Assembly (NCBI RefSeq): GCF_025118155.1
Contig: NW_026251389.1
Coordinates: forward strand, 186,001 to 250,000
Direction of reading: 5' to 3'
From: Cokeromyces recurvatus
Taxonomy: Eukaryota > Mucoromycota > Mucoromycetes > Mucorales > Mucoraceae
Length of the DNA stretch: 64,000 bases
The translations under genes and the position numbers were made by a program. Each line of letters starts with the position of its first letter. The first letter of the stretch is position 1. The notes under the pieces are model-generated. The model was not told the DNA's origin. It saw only the letters and a list, made by a program, of their open reading frames with translations, and made no database searches. Shown piece by piece: positions 45,747-56,999 of the stretch.

Positions 45747-47021
45747 ATGACATGTAATAGTTTGAAGAACCAACGCCTCTATAGTACTTATAACGCAAAG
45801 TCGAAATGGAAGAATACAGTTTCTATTACTACTGCAATAGGTTTAGGTGCTATTGCTATTAGTTTATTGAACATTCAAGAGGTTCTTATTTTTTTTTCTA
45901 ATGAATGAACATCACTATTAAAGATGGTTTTAAATGTTTACAATCCTTTAATTTAGGTATATTGTGATGCCGCTACTGATGATAAGCAACGTGTAAAGTG
46001 AACGAACAAAAATTCATTTTAATCCAACTAATTGTTAATTGAATTTATTATTATTTAGAAAACAGAAGGCCCAGTTACAGATAATGATCCCATGCGACTT
46101 CGTATGGAAGCATTCGTAAAAGGACTTCAAAGCAAAATTGTAAATGATATAGAAAAACTAGACGGGAAACAGTTTACAAAGACAGTTTGGGAGCGACCTG
46201 AAGGAGGTGAGGGCATCACTTGCGTTCTGCAAGATGGTAATGTGTTCGAAAAGGCAGGTGTCGGAGTGTCAATTGTGTATGGCGAATTACCCAAGGCAGC
46301 CGTTGAACAAATGCGTCATGACCGAGGTAAAGATATGAATGCAGATGGGCCTGTTCCCTTCTTTGCTGCTGGCATCTCCCTTGTCATTCATCCTCATAAT
46401 CCAAATGCGCCCACCGTTCATCTTAATTATCGATATTTTGAAATTGAAAATCCAGATGGTACACCTAAAATTTGGTGGTTCGGTGGTGGTTCAGATTTAA
46501 CGCCTGCTTATTTATATGAAGAAGACGCTGTTTATTTCCATCAAGTACTTAAAGATGGATGTGATAAATTTGATAAGAAATATTATAGTCAGTTCAAACA
46601 ATGGTGCGATAAATATTTCTATCTTAAACATCGTGGTGAAGCACGAGGTATAGGGGGTATTTTCTTTGATGATTTAGATGATAGACCTGTTGAAGAACTC
46701 TTTAGTTTTATAAAAGAAATGGGTAATCGATTCTCTCTTTCTTATATTCCTATTGTGAAGAAAAGAATGAATATGAAATTTACACCTGAAATGAAGGAAT
46801 GGCAGCAGATCCGTCGAGGACGTTATGTTGAATTTAACTTGGTTTGGGATAGAGGTACTAAATTTGGCCTTCAAACCCCAGGTGCACGTATTGAGGCCAT
46901 TCTTATGTCTTTACCTCTTACTTCAAGATGGGAGTATATGAAAGAAACAAAGGAAGGTTCAAGAGAACAAAAATTAGAAGAAGTATTAAAGAACCCAAGA
47001 GATTGGATTCCACTTGAATAA
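45747..47021 (+). CDS. HEM13: Coproporphyrinogen III oxidase (3 exons, 377 aa)
   Basis: Exons 45747-45881, 45957-45992 and 46059-47021 close in phase. The oxygen-dependent enzyme converts coproporphyrinogen III to protoporphyrinogen IX in haem synthesis. Family signatures are VFEKAGVGVSIVYGE, HPHNPNAPTVHLNYRYFE, WWFGGGSDLTPAYLYEEDA, HRGEARGIGGIFFDDLDD and GRYVEFNLVWDRGTKFGL. Exons 1 and 2 add about 57 residues before the conserved core. They start basic and hydroxyl-rich (KNQRLYSTYNAKSKWK), then turn hydrophobic (TTAIGLGAIAISLL), like a mitochondrial presequence plus sorting segment. Yeast Hem13 is cytosolic, so this would place the enzyme in the intermembrane space as in animals. The donor of intron 1 (GTTCTT) is weak. 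Confidence 0.93.
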
Positions 47022-47052
47022 TATATTATAATAAAACAATACACACTCTTTT

Positions 47053-47083
<31 letters not shown>

Positions 47084-47099
47084 TTTTTCCCTTATTTAT

Positions 47100-48173
47100 T
47101 TATTTTTTTTTACCATAACCACCTCCACCAGGGGTCTGGATAAGGATACGATCTCCACGACCAAAAGTAGCAGAATTTTTTCCTGTTAAATTTAAAGTTC
47201 GAATCATGCCCCCTTGTTCATGTCGAATCCAAATGTTAAGACCCCTTTCGCCGTCTTCTCCTCCTGCAAGACCATAAGGTTTAAATACACGACGTTCAGA
47301 TAAAATAGAGACTTGAATACCATCTTCTAAGAATTCAATTTCACGAATCACTCCATCCCCTCCTCTATAAAGACCTTCACCGCCTGAATGAGGACGTATG
47401 GCAAATCGATGTAGTATAACAGGATAACGACGTTCCAAGATTTCAGGATCTGTTATACGTGTATTGGTCATATGTGTGTGCACACCACTTTGCCCATTCC
47501 AAGTCGCGCCCGCACCACTACCACCTGCAATCGTTTCATAGTATCCCCAACCCGTTGTTGTCTTGCCCGTTGTCTCATCTTTACCCCCCTTTCCAAAAGT
47601 AAGATTGTTACAACATCCCTGACTGGCTGCACATGCTTCAAATGCCTTTAGTACAACATCCACAAGTCTCTGGCTTGTCAATACATTACCACCAACGACA
47701 GCACATCGTTCGGAGGGGCTTAGAATGGAATTAGTTGGAATCTTGATCGTAATCGGCTCAAGACAGCCAGAGTTCAAGGGAATACTTTGATTGACTAAAC
47801 ATCTTATACAATAGATAATCGCAGAATGGCATACACTTTCAGGCGCATTCGTGTTTCCGTATACCTCTGGTCCAGTTCCTTCAAAATCAAATACAGCAGT
47901 ACCTTTGTCTGGATCAATCGTAACTCTCAAGTGAATGGGTGTACCATCATCCATATAATCTACTGCAACAAGATCTTGATTAGAGTGATCCTTAGCGACT
48001 TGTTTTAAAAGATCTTTAACTGCATTAGATGCATTACGACGAATATGCATCATATAGGCCTGAACTACATCAAGTCCATATTCTTTAATTAGTGCTTTAA
48101 CCAAGTTGATTCCTTTTTGATTAGCAGCAATCTGTGCTTTAAGATCTATACATATTGACAAAAAAAAAAAAAA

Positions 48174-48238
<65 letters not shown>

Positions 48239-50979
48239 AGAAAAACAACAATAACAAAAGCAAAAGAAAAAAAAATAACTACCTGAGATATTATCTCTAA
48301 AAGCGCGCGAACCCGAACATCCAGGATAAGAAGCTGGAATAGTACATAAATGCTCTTCAAGTCCCTTTTGATCAAATTGCCCCTTTGAAACAATTTTAAA
48401 TGATTTAATAGCAGCTCCCTCCTGGTAAAGTTCTTTTGAATGAGGAGGCATTGAACCCGGTGATATACCACCAATATCAGCATGATGTCCTCTAGATGCT
48501 ACAAAAAATACTATCTCCCCTTTATCAAACACAGGTGTAATAATGGTAATATCTAAATTTTGGAATAGTAGTCATCTTAATTATTGGTGGATGCAGACGC
48601 TATCTTGTTGTATTATATTAACAATAAGTACACCTACCAGGTAAATGTGATCCTCCAGCTTGCGGGTGATTTGTCATGATAACATCACCTTCATAAAGTT
48701 TACCTTTATAAAAATTTTGCTGATAAATAACAGCATGACTTAATGAACCCAAATGTACAGGAATATGAGGCGCATTGGCTACTAAGCCGCCATCAGCGCC
48801 AAACAATGCACATGAAAAGTCTAAAAGGCAATAATTAATTCTCCTACAAAACATATAATATATACATATATATATAGCTTACCGAGTCGTTCTTTAATGT
48901 TGGTAGAAATAGCAGTTTTTTGAAGTGTACGACCCATTTGCTCTGCAATACTCATAAAACGATGAGAAAAGATAGACAATTGAATGGGCTCCATCTCTGT
49001 CGTTACAACTTTCTTTTCACCGCGTCCAACTGTTATAGTGATATGGTTTCCAGTAATTAAAGCTGTACATGCTGGTTCTATCACCACAGTAGCTGTAACA
49101 TCAATAATGATAGCAGGACCAGGTACAGAAAAGCCAGGGGCTAATTTGTTTAAACGATAGACGGGGACATGGTTATCGCGTCCTGTTTCTTCAAAATAAA
49201 CAGATACATATTGATCTACAAGATCTGTTGCTTTCTTAATGTCCAGAATTTTATTTGAGGCCCTGAGCTCCTCTATTTCACGATCTGGTGTAAGATCATT
49301 GGATTGTATCGTCTTACCAATACCTCGCACTCGAATATCATCTACAATGATATCACGATCCTTGAGACTAAAACCAAATTCTTGTCTATAAAGCGCGTAA
49401 AAGGCCCTTTCAAATTCCCAATTATCAGGAGAGGGCTGCAAAGTCATTAAGGCGCAGTCAGTACCGTCGAAACGAAGATTAAGATAGACCTCAGTTAGGA
49501 TGTCTTGATCACGAAATCCTTGCCTTTTCAGTTCAGCTCGACAAGCCTCTTTAAGGTGAGCTACTCGAGTTTGGATACCGGAGAGATGGTCTGAGTTCAA
49601 CCTTTCAGCTGAAGGTTCTTGCACCTCATGTACAACATCTGCTAAAGCCAAACCAAAGGCAGATAAAATAGAACTATGACGATACAAGACGATTTTGTTG
49701 ATACCTAAATTACGAGCAATACCACATGCATGCTGGCCACCTGCACCACCAAACACAGCTAATGTATGATTACTTGTATCATGTCCCTTGGCCTCTGTTA
49801 AGGCACGAATAGGGCGACACATGGTCTCATTAGCCACTTTAATAAACCCATACACAATGTCATCAAGTGATTTTTTTTCATTTGGTGTTGAGGCATTTAT
49901 TTCATTTGCAAGTTCTTGAAATTTCTTTTCAACAATTTCTTTGTCTAAGGACTCGTTTTCATTTGGACCAAAAATCTTGGGAAAATAATCAGGCAAAAGT
50001 CGGCCTAAGAATAAGTTTGCATCAGAGACAGCTAAAGGTCCTCCCTTTCTATAGCATGCGGGACCAGGATGAGCACCTGCACTCTAATGAGAGGGAAAAT
50101 AAAATAAAATAAAATAGGGTTATTCATTTCATATGTAACATGAGGCCGTTTTTTTTTTTTTTTTTTTTTTACCTCAGGACCAACAACAAACATGCCATTT
50201 TTAAAAAAGAGCATTGAACCACCTCCAGCAGCTACAGTATTGATATCTAACTGAGGAGCTTGAATGGTTACACCTGCTGTGGTTGTTTCAAAGACATGTT
50301 CATAATGACCATCAAAGCGTGATACATCTGTACTTGTACCACCCATATCAAATCCAATAATGGGTACTCTATTTTGTTGATTAAATGTCGTTAACGCATA
50401 ACCTACTACACCACCTGCTGGGCCCGACAAGATAGCTCTAAAGCCTGAAAAATGATTGACAGGTACTAATCCACCATCACTCTGCATGAATTGTAACTGG
50501 GTTGTTCCATTTTTGAACCCATCATCAAAGCCATCCACGAATCCTTTAATATATTTTTGAATACAAGGTGTTAGATAAGCATCTGCTGTAGCAGAGGTCC
50601 CTCGAGGCACTATTTTCACCATTGGCATAACTTGACTCGATAGTGAAACATGAGAGAATCCGATCGTTTTAGCTAAATCACCTATCCTTTGTTCATGATC
50701 TGGAAATATATATGAATGTAAAAGACAAACCGAAATACTTTGATATCCTTCATTGTACAACTTTTGTAACTGAGATTTAATAGTAGCAAGATCTTAACAG
50801 ATATTTATTTAAGCTAAAATAATGATAAACTCCTTTTATACATATCCTTACCTGGGTATTTTACAACTTTTATCCATTCACCGGAAATACCTTTTTTAAT
50901 ATTTTTATTATCCTTAATTGACTCAGGATCAATTTGTTCCGAAGAAGCAGCTGAATTCAATAAAACAACACTAAAAAAA

Positions 50980-51015
<36 letters not shown>

Positions 51016-51675
51016 TACATACTGTCACTATCTTATGCATTATATAGTGTTCTTTCTTTCTTTTTTACCGTTCATCAATTTCAATGACTTTCTGGTAAAG
51101 TACATCTGGTTTATTTATTGATAAATCAAAGATCTTGGGTCTAGCTTGATTACCTAATGTTACAAGTTAAGTGTGAGAATTTAAAAAAAAAAAAAAAAAA
51201 AATAAAATAAAATAAAATAAAATAAAAAAAAATACAAATTCCCTACCAATTGTTAAGAGATCTTGAAATCCTTTTGTAATTAATAATGCACTCTTTTCTC
51301 CTTTTCTTTCTAATAATGCATTTGTTGCAACTGTAGTCCCCATACGTACACTTTCTAAAAAATATATATAAATGTATTTATTTTCCCTGCCCTCTTCACC
51401 ATTAAATTCATATAAATATGTATATATAAAATACCAATTTGTGTTGTTGGTACAGGCTCAGAACGAGGATATTTTTTGCCAGTTGCAAGTTCTAAAATCC
51501 TCCTGATACCTTCAGTAGGAGCATCATTATAATTGGATGGATCCTCAGAAAGTAACTTTACAACATATTCACGATAATTTTCATCTCCTGGTTTTCCAAT
51601 AAACCCAATAAAATCAGTAAAAGTCCCTCCTCTATCAATACATATAGTCAATGGTTTTGATTCTGTTTTAGTCAT
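47100..51675 (-). CDS. OXP1: ATP-dependent 5-oxoprolinase (9 exons, 1290 aa)
   Basis: Exons 51675-51435, 51354-51247, 51153-51069, 50970-50852, 50792-50173, 50083-48883, 48820-48638, 48552-48283 and 48145-47100 close in phase to 1290 residues, matching the usual 1280-1290. The cytosolic enzyme opens 5-oxoproline to glutamate with ATP, in glutathione turnover. The hydantoinase-A half has [44 protein letters not shown] and [13 protein letters not shown]. The hydantoinase-B half has [46 protein letters not shown] and the Gly-rich end [13 protein letters not shown]. Introns carry (GT)n, (GAAA)n/(GA)n and A-runs. It converges on HEM13, only 78 bp from its stop codon. Confidence 0.97.
48165..48235. 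repeat. (GAAA)n(GA)n microsatellite in OXP1 intron 8
   Basis: An A-run is followed by about eight GAAA units and about thirteen GA units within one intron. Open frames through it are not real. Confidence 0.92.
50983..51012. repeat. (GT)n microsatellite in OXP1 intron 3
   Basis: About 15 GT units just inside the 3' end of the intron between exons 3 and 4 of the 5-oxoprolinase gene (CA on the coding strand). Confidence 0.9.
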
Positions 51676-51709
51676 TGTTAAATCTAAGAATTCCTTTTTT
51701 TTGAAATAA

Positions 51710-51742
<33 letters not shown>

Positions 51743-51862
51743 TATACGCGTATATTATAGAAATAAAATAAAACTAAAACAAGTAAAAGAAAGATTATCT
51801 TGAGAAAAAGACATTTTTATGAATCATGTAAAAAAGTATATATTATTTATTATAAGCGCCGA

Positions 51863-53206
51863 TTAATTTACTTGACTTGTAGGTAACCAAAATGCCTAAA
51901 TTAGTAAAAAAAAAAAAATTAATACTTCTTTATATAACATGAATGGCTTCATATACACATTTGTATTTATATAAATATTACCAATTCATTAGCACCTGTT
52001 ACGCCCACTGCATTTAAAGGATTATATCCAACAATTGTTATTTCACGCTTATGTGGTGTTGGGAATGCTGTAAATGGTTTATTTTCCATAATCTCGGTAT
52101 TATTTATATCCCAAATTCTCAAGATCGCATCTTTTCCACCAGCCATTACAAAGGAAGCATCAGGCGTAATACATACTTCTTCACCACAAGACCCTTCCTT
52201 TGGTCCTGAGTGTCCTACTAGTTTTTGTATTAAAGCACCTGTAAATGCATCTAGAATATAAATGATATCTGATAATGTAGTAATTATTAACTTTTTGCCA
52301 TCCGGTGTAAATTTTAAACTTGTCCATTCTGGTAAACGACCAAGACGCTGATTATCTTGTATATGCCAGGTATCAAATGGACCTTTGGTATATTCTCTAC
52401 AGTCATAAACATGAATTGTGCTTGAATTAGTGCCTACTGCAAATACTAATCCTTGAGGGTCTATTGCTGCAAGTGTTTTACTTTCCCCGTGTAAAACGCC
52501 CTAGTAAATAAATAAATAAATATAAATAGATATATATATATATATATGCAGGTATGTATTATTGCCTTTATAGTATATACCTGACAAGTAGATGATCGAA
52601 GATCCCATAAACGTACTGTTTCATCTAAAGAAGAAGTTAAGACAGTATCATTAATGGGTGACATTGATATTGAAGTCACTCTTAATAATAGATCAGTAGT
52701 TTAATTTATACACATATAAAACTTTATAATGTACCTCTTTTTATGTCCACGAAAATAGCGAATATATTTATTATCGTGAATGGATAGATATCTTAATGTA
52801 TCTAACAAAAATTAATCATAACAATAATAATTTTAGATTTAAACATTCAATTTCAAAAATTATAGATTTTACCATCTTCTTTAGTAGATGCATAAATAAC
52901 ATTATTTTTATGATGCGTAAAGCGAGCTAAAGTCACACCATATTTCTTTGAATAAAGTGTTGATCGAACACTGTGATAGTAATGAGAATATGCAACAAGA
53001 GGCAAAATCTAGCAAATTACTGTGACTTACATGCCTTCTCTACAATTATAAACGTTTAAACTATCATCTTCTCCTGAGGTAATACAATATTCTCCGGTAT
53101 CATTAAACGATATAGAAGTCAAAATATTTGTACTTTCTGGAAATATTTTTGCAACTCTACTAGAAGATAATACTTCTTTTGACAATTCAATCTTTCTATT
53201 TGCCAT
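51863..53206 (-). CDS. SWD2: WD-repeat protein SWD2/WDR82 (6 exons, 330 aa)
   Basis: Exons 53206-53031, 52970-52873, 52801-52735, 52680-52581, 52500-51982 and 51895-51863 close in phase. Swd2/WDR82 is a beta-propeller subunit shared by the COMPASS/Set1 H3K4 methyltransferase and the cleavage and polyadenylation factor, acting in the nucleus. Recognisable parts are [19 protein letters not shown] in repeat 1, [40 protein letters not shown] in repeat 3, [15 protein letters not shown] and the C-terminal blade with [11 protein letters not shown]. The final exon encodes only [10 protein letters not shown]. Length is as expected (313-330 aa). It is adjacent to OXP1 on the same strand. Confidence 0.92.
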
Positions 53207-53318
53207 CTAGATAAAAATATTAAAATAAAATAAAATAAAAAAAATCACGAAAAATTATTATTGTTACTGAAGGGCCTTTCTTCTACGAATGTGACCGTAG
53301 AATTTGTTGATTTCTGAA

Positions 53319-53319
<1 letters not shown>

Positions 53320-53363
<44 letters not shown>
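53320..53363. repeat. ~41-nt A-run
   Basis: Pure A tract upstream of SWD2; length may be imprecise. Confidence 0.85.
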
Positions 53364-53366
<3 letters not shown>

Positions 53367-53581
53367 CCTATTCCTCTCTCGTACTTTATTCTGGAGATAA
53401 AAAGATGGTGAAAATCTTCTTTCTCGAGTAAGAAAGAAAGAATAAAGATTATTCATGAGAATGGGATATCTTTTATTACTCTTAAATGCAGCAGATTATG
53501 TACAAGGATGATTTTATTTCATTTTATTTTATTTTATTTTTTTTGCATCATCAATAACGAATTTCCTTCTATTGCGTAAAA

Positions 53582-53656
53582 GATGATTAAACTAGATTGT
53601 ACTTTAATAGCCTTAGTTTCAATACAAGGTCAATTTCACTATTCGTGTACAGAGTG
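53582..53656 (+). CDS. Possible orphan first exon
   Basis: ATG at 53582 starts MIKLDCTLIALVSIQGQFHY and ends at a good donor (GTGAGTATC, from about 53654). No matching downstream exon is visible; within about 60 bp the sequence becomes the end of a mariner-like element. This may be the remaining first exon of a gene cut by the insertion, or chance. It would be divergent from SWD2, sharing its promoter region. Confidence 0.3.
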
Positions 53657-53714
53657 AGTATCTTTTATATTTAATAAATTTAAATTTGAGAATACATATT
53701 ATTTTCCGTTAAAA

Positions 53715-54018
53715 AGAAATTAAAGTGAATATCCGCGACCAAAAAAATAAATGTCACCTTCCAAAAAAATGAATAGCAACCACGTATTTTTTTTTTTTTT
53801 TTTGTGTGTGTTTTAAATAAAATAATTGCTTCTTCTCTTTCCCATATCTTTCAAAGTTATATATTATGCTGGTATTAACATAAATGTATAATATATGGAT
53901 GAACAATCAACCTTCACTCGTTCACGAGCAGAGGAAATACTGAGGGAACTGGAAAAATAACGTGCTCAAGAGAGAAAACTGAAAGCAAATGGAATAGATT
54001 TTCTCTTGGTATTTATAA
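53715..54018 (+). mobile_element. Left end of a mariner-like element with truncated transposase start
   Basis: GTGAATATCCGCGACC, an A-run, ATGTCACCTTCC, another A-run and TGAATAGCAACC form a terminal repeat. Its reverse complement is found at 61656-61705, at the far end of another transposase relic. Downstream, near 53895, MDEQSTFTRSRAEEILREL reads like a transposase N-terminus, hits TAA after ELEK and continues RAQERKLKANG in frame. The element then breaks off in a 41-nt A-run at 54019. It is therefore a 5' fragment. Confidence 0.6.
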
Positions 54019-54064
<46 letters not shown>

Positions 54065-54125
54065 TGAATAAAATGTTTTTTTTTGTTCTTTATTATTTGT
54101 ATCAATAAACTATAATATTTTGTCA

Positions 54126-55770
54126 TTAATAGCTATACTGGAACATAAAGAGACTAATCAGCAAAAGGATGTGAATCCCAATAAGTTTCAGTATTAACAT
54201 TGAACCATTGTCCACCTTTTTTAACGAATCCAAACTCGTCCGGTTGGTCATATGATTTGTCTGTATGCTTGCTTTCAGCGTCGTTATCATCGGAATCAAA
54301 CACTTCATCACTATCGAAGGTTTCAGATACTGGAATTCTTGAAATCGAATAGTCCCCCCCCGGGAGGTGTGAACCAAGTAGGTTCGGGTGGCAAGTTTTG
54401 GTTCCTACTTGGAGATTGGTTGAGCGTGGGACGTTTTAATTTATTTTCTACTTCAACTGACAGTTTTTCAATAGAGGTTTTAAAGGCAAGCAAAGGTCTA
54501 ATAAACTTATTGTTCGTTTCATTCAGAAGTGAGTAGCTGGTAGGGAAGGATATGTCAAATTGTGGAACATTAACAAAATAATGATATGGAGTAGGATGGA
54601 TGGTTGAAAAGCTGCATTTGGTGCCTTTGATTTGAATCATCCATACATTACCAACAATATTTTCATCGTGAAAGATATGCGCTAGGTTTCTTTGGATTTC
54701 CTTGCCTTCGCGAATGAGCTTAGAAACGTCAGATCCTAATGTCGTATCCCTTGCATCATGATGACAGGCTTCTCCACACATTAAGTCAAATTCCTCGTCT
54801 TTATAATCTATAAGTATTCTGATATCTACTTTAAAGCCAACAACATTATTAGAGTCCTCGTAAAAGTTTAGTTAATATTAGAATCCACAATTGGTAAGCA
54901 TAGTCGCGTTCTGATGTCCTGTTTGAATTATGTTCATTAAACATGAATTGTTTCGATTCTATCTGAAATAAAACTTCGTTTAAGAAATTGAGCGTTCTTT
55001 CCTGTTTTATACTGGTTGACGCAACTTTTAATTTACAGATAAAATGTTGAGCTATACGACCATCGTTGTTATTTTTACATAAACTGGATATTAAATTCCA
55101 TTGCTGATATATTTCAGTTGGGATGGGTGGCAGATTGAATTTGTGCTTTTTTGTGTATTTTGAATATATCTTTTTCCAAAGGGCCTCATCAAAAAGCGAT
55201 TGTTGACTTCCATCGGCTTCATCGGAATTGATATCTAAAATGCTTGATAATCCACATGCCATTGTTTTGAGCTCTGATAAACTCAGAATTTTACCGCTCT
55301 GATATTTTGAGTGTAAGATGGCAGCAGCATTATATATGATATCATGAATATTGATTCCTTTAAAGTTTTTAGCAGAATTTAAAGACATAGGTATATTGGT
55401 AACTGTAGCAGAAGGGGTGCCAATAGCAACAGAAGTTTCAGAAGAGGAAGCAGTAGTACTAGAAACCAAGGAGTCATCAACATTATGTGGTTTAGAAGTA
55501 GAATATTCAAGTGAGCTATCGATTTCATTGATTTCTCTTTCCATTTTGTGAAACTTTTTTTTTTTTTTGTCGAGTAATGCTTCTGCAACTGAGTTGAGTA
55601 GAGTTTGTTTGTTCAGCTTTCTCTTTAAATGTTTTTTCCTCTTTTTATCTAAATGATCTTCAAAACTCTCTATGTATTTCTTATGAACATCAGCAGATTG
55701 CAAATACAGATGCACTTGGTTTGCATAGGTCTTTACATACGGGTAGCGAGTTAAGTGTTTTCAATGTGAA
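54126..55770 (-). pseudogene. Lineage-specific family gene with two frameshifts
   Basis: The minus strand reads LTRYPYVKTYANQVHLYLQS near 55750-55690 and continues in one frame (HLDKKRKKHLKRKLNKQTLL..) to ..LWILILTKLL. One base shift near 54870 moves to FYEDSNNVVGFKVDIRILI and EFDLMCGEACHHDARD..SKLIREGKEI. A second shift at the C3G8 tract near 54357 leads to the true end, DEFGFVKKGGQWFNVNTETY..DSHPFAD and stop. The order of blocks matches a large Mucorales family of unknown function, and the D-x-R....hhhGEA core parallels those of the broken genes at 14.6 and 26.6 kb. The second shift lies in a homopolymer and could be an assembly error; the first does not. The start codon was not determined. 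Confidence 0.72.
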
Positions 55771-55898
55771 ACGTGTAATGAGTCATGAGTAATTGTGTGT
55801 TTATGATGTCAACCGTGAATAAAAGTAATCTACATTTACCAAGCCGATTAACATGATAATATTCGCTTTTTTTTTCTATATAGCATATGATTATTGGA

Positions 55899-56974
55899 CT
55901 ATGATAATACTGATAACTTAATACAACGAGATTGCAGCTTGTAGAGAAAAAAAAAAGGTAACAATGCATATTAGTTTGTGTTATAATAATGAAATACAAA
56001 TGTAATTTTTTTTTTATTTACAAGTTCACTTCTCCAAGTAGGACGCTTTCTCTTCAACAACGTCACATTCCCAAGTTCATCAACTTCATCATCTTCATCA
56101 TCAGACATGTACTCCTCCTTTAAGAGGAGTTGACATGTCTCGTAAGGCAATCGTAATCTTTGGGTGATTGCCTCACCATGTACAGCAAACGCTGCTCTTC
56201 TTCTTTCGATTTTCTAGAATACATATTAAAAAGAAAAAAATATAACAAAGTAAGTTAAAATTATTTGGTGATCATTATGTATATATAATAACTAATTGGT
56301 ATATTTACTCTGTTTTTTCTCGTGGCTATTCTTCTTTTATGAGCAAGCGCTTGCTGTACCTCTTGGCTTTGATTTCGAACCTTCTGCTGATGCTTCAGGT
56401 TCTCGTAGTGATTTCTTATACGCCTCTTGAGTTCCCTCAATTTTTCAGCGCTAATACTGTTATTACGCGTGATGTCCTTTTCTTTTGTAATAACAGTATT
56501 TAAAATATGATCATAAATGATCTTATTGAAACCAGTCTTCAATGACAAATTAAAATCATATTGAAGATAGTTATCTTCAACGTATTGATCGTATGTTCTT
56601 CTAATCAAGCTCTATATTGTTTATTTACAAGTATAGTATTTATATAAATATATATTTTTTAAAGGTTAATATACACATTAGCAGTTTTTTGTGTTACTTA
56701 CCGAAGTCTCTCTTGATCTACCAATTAGACCTTTGCCAGTGCTGCCTGAATCTTTAGAAGCTACGACAGCAGCAAGCTGAGCTTGGACTGAGGCAAACTG
56801 TTGTTGAAGCTGTCTAATGTTATCTTTTAATTCAGCAACTTCAGTGTTGCTGGTAGCACTTCTTCTAACAGGAGTGTTGGCAACTTCACTGCTGTTAGAA
56901 GAACCGGCTGTCATAACGACAGGAGGAGTGTTAAGACGAGCGTTAGGACGAGCATTGTTGTTAGGTTGTTGCAT
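55899..56974 (-). CDS. Lineage-specific coiled-coil/basic protein (4 exons, 268 aa)
   Basis: Exons 56974-56702, 56611-56309, 56213-56022 and 55937-55899 join in phase, the last with a CTAAT branch point upstream. The N-terminus is Asn/Pro/Ala-rich, followed by a short coiled coil (ELKDNIRQLQQQFASVQAQL). The middle, from RRTYDQYVEDNYLQYDF to LRELKRRIRNHYENLKHQ, is helical and very basic. The C-terminal part has an acidic patch (SDDEDDEVDEL) followed by KRKRPTWRSEL. Proteins ending in an acidic patch plus RPTWRS occur in many copies in Mucorales, possibly tied to transposable elements (recollection of the family, not tested). This one is intact at the sequence level but its last exon is short, so the protein may be truncated. 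Function unknown. Confidence 0.55.
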
Positions 56975-56999
56975 GTTGAGTTGGTACTTCTTAATAAAA

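Noticed and set aside
47100..48263. 387-codon minus-strand frame starting with a poly-Leu/Ser/Phe stretch as the start of a separate protein
   Set aside because: The first 40 codons are the (GAAA)n/(GA)n intron; the rest is exon 9 of 5-oxoprolinase.
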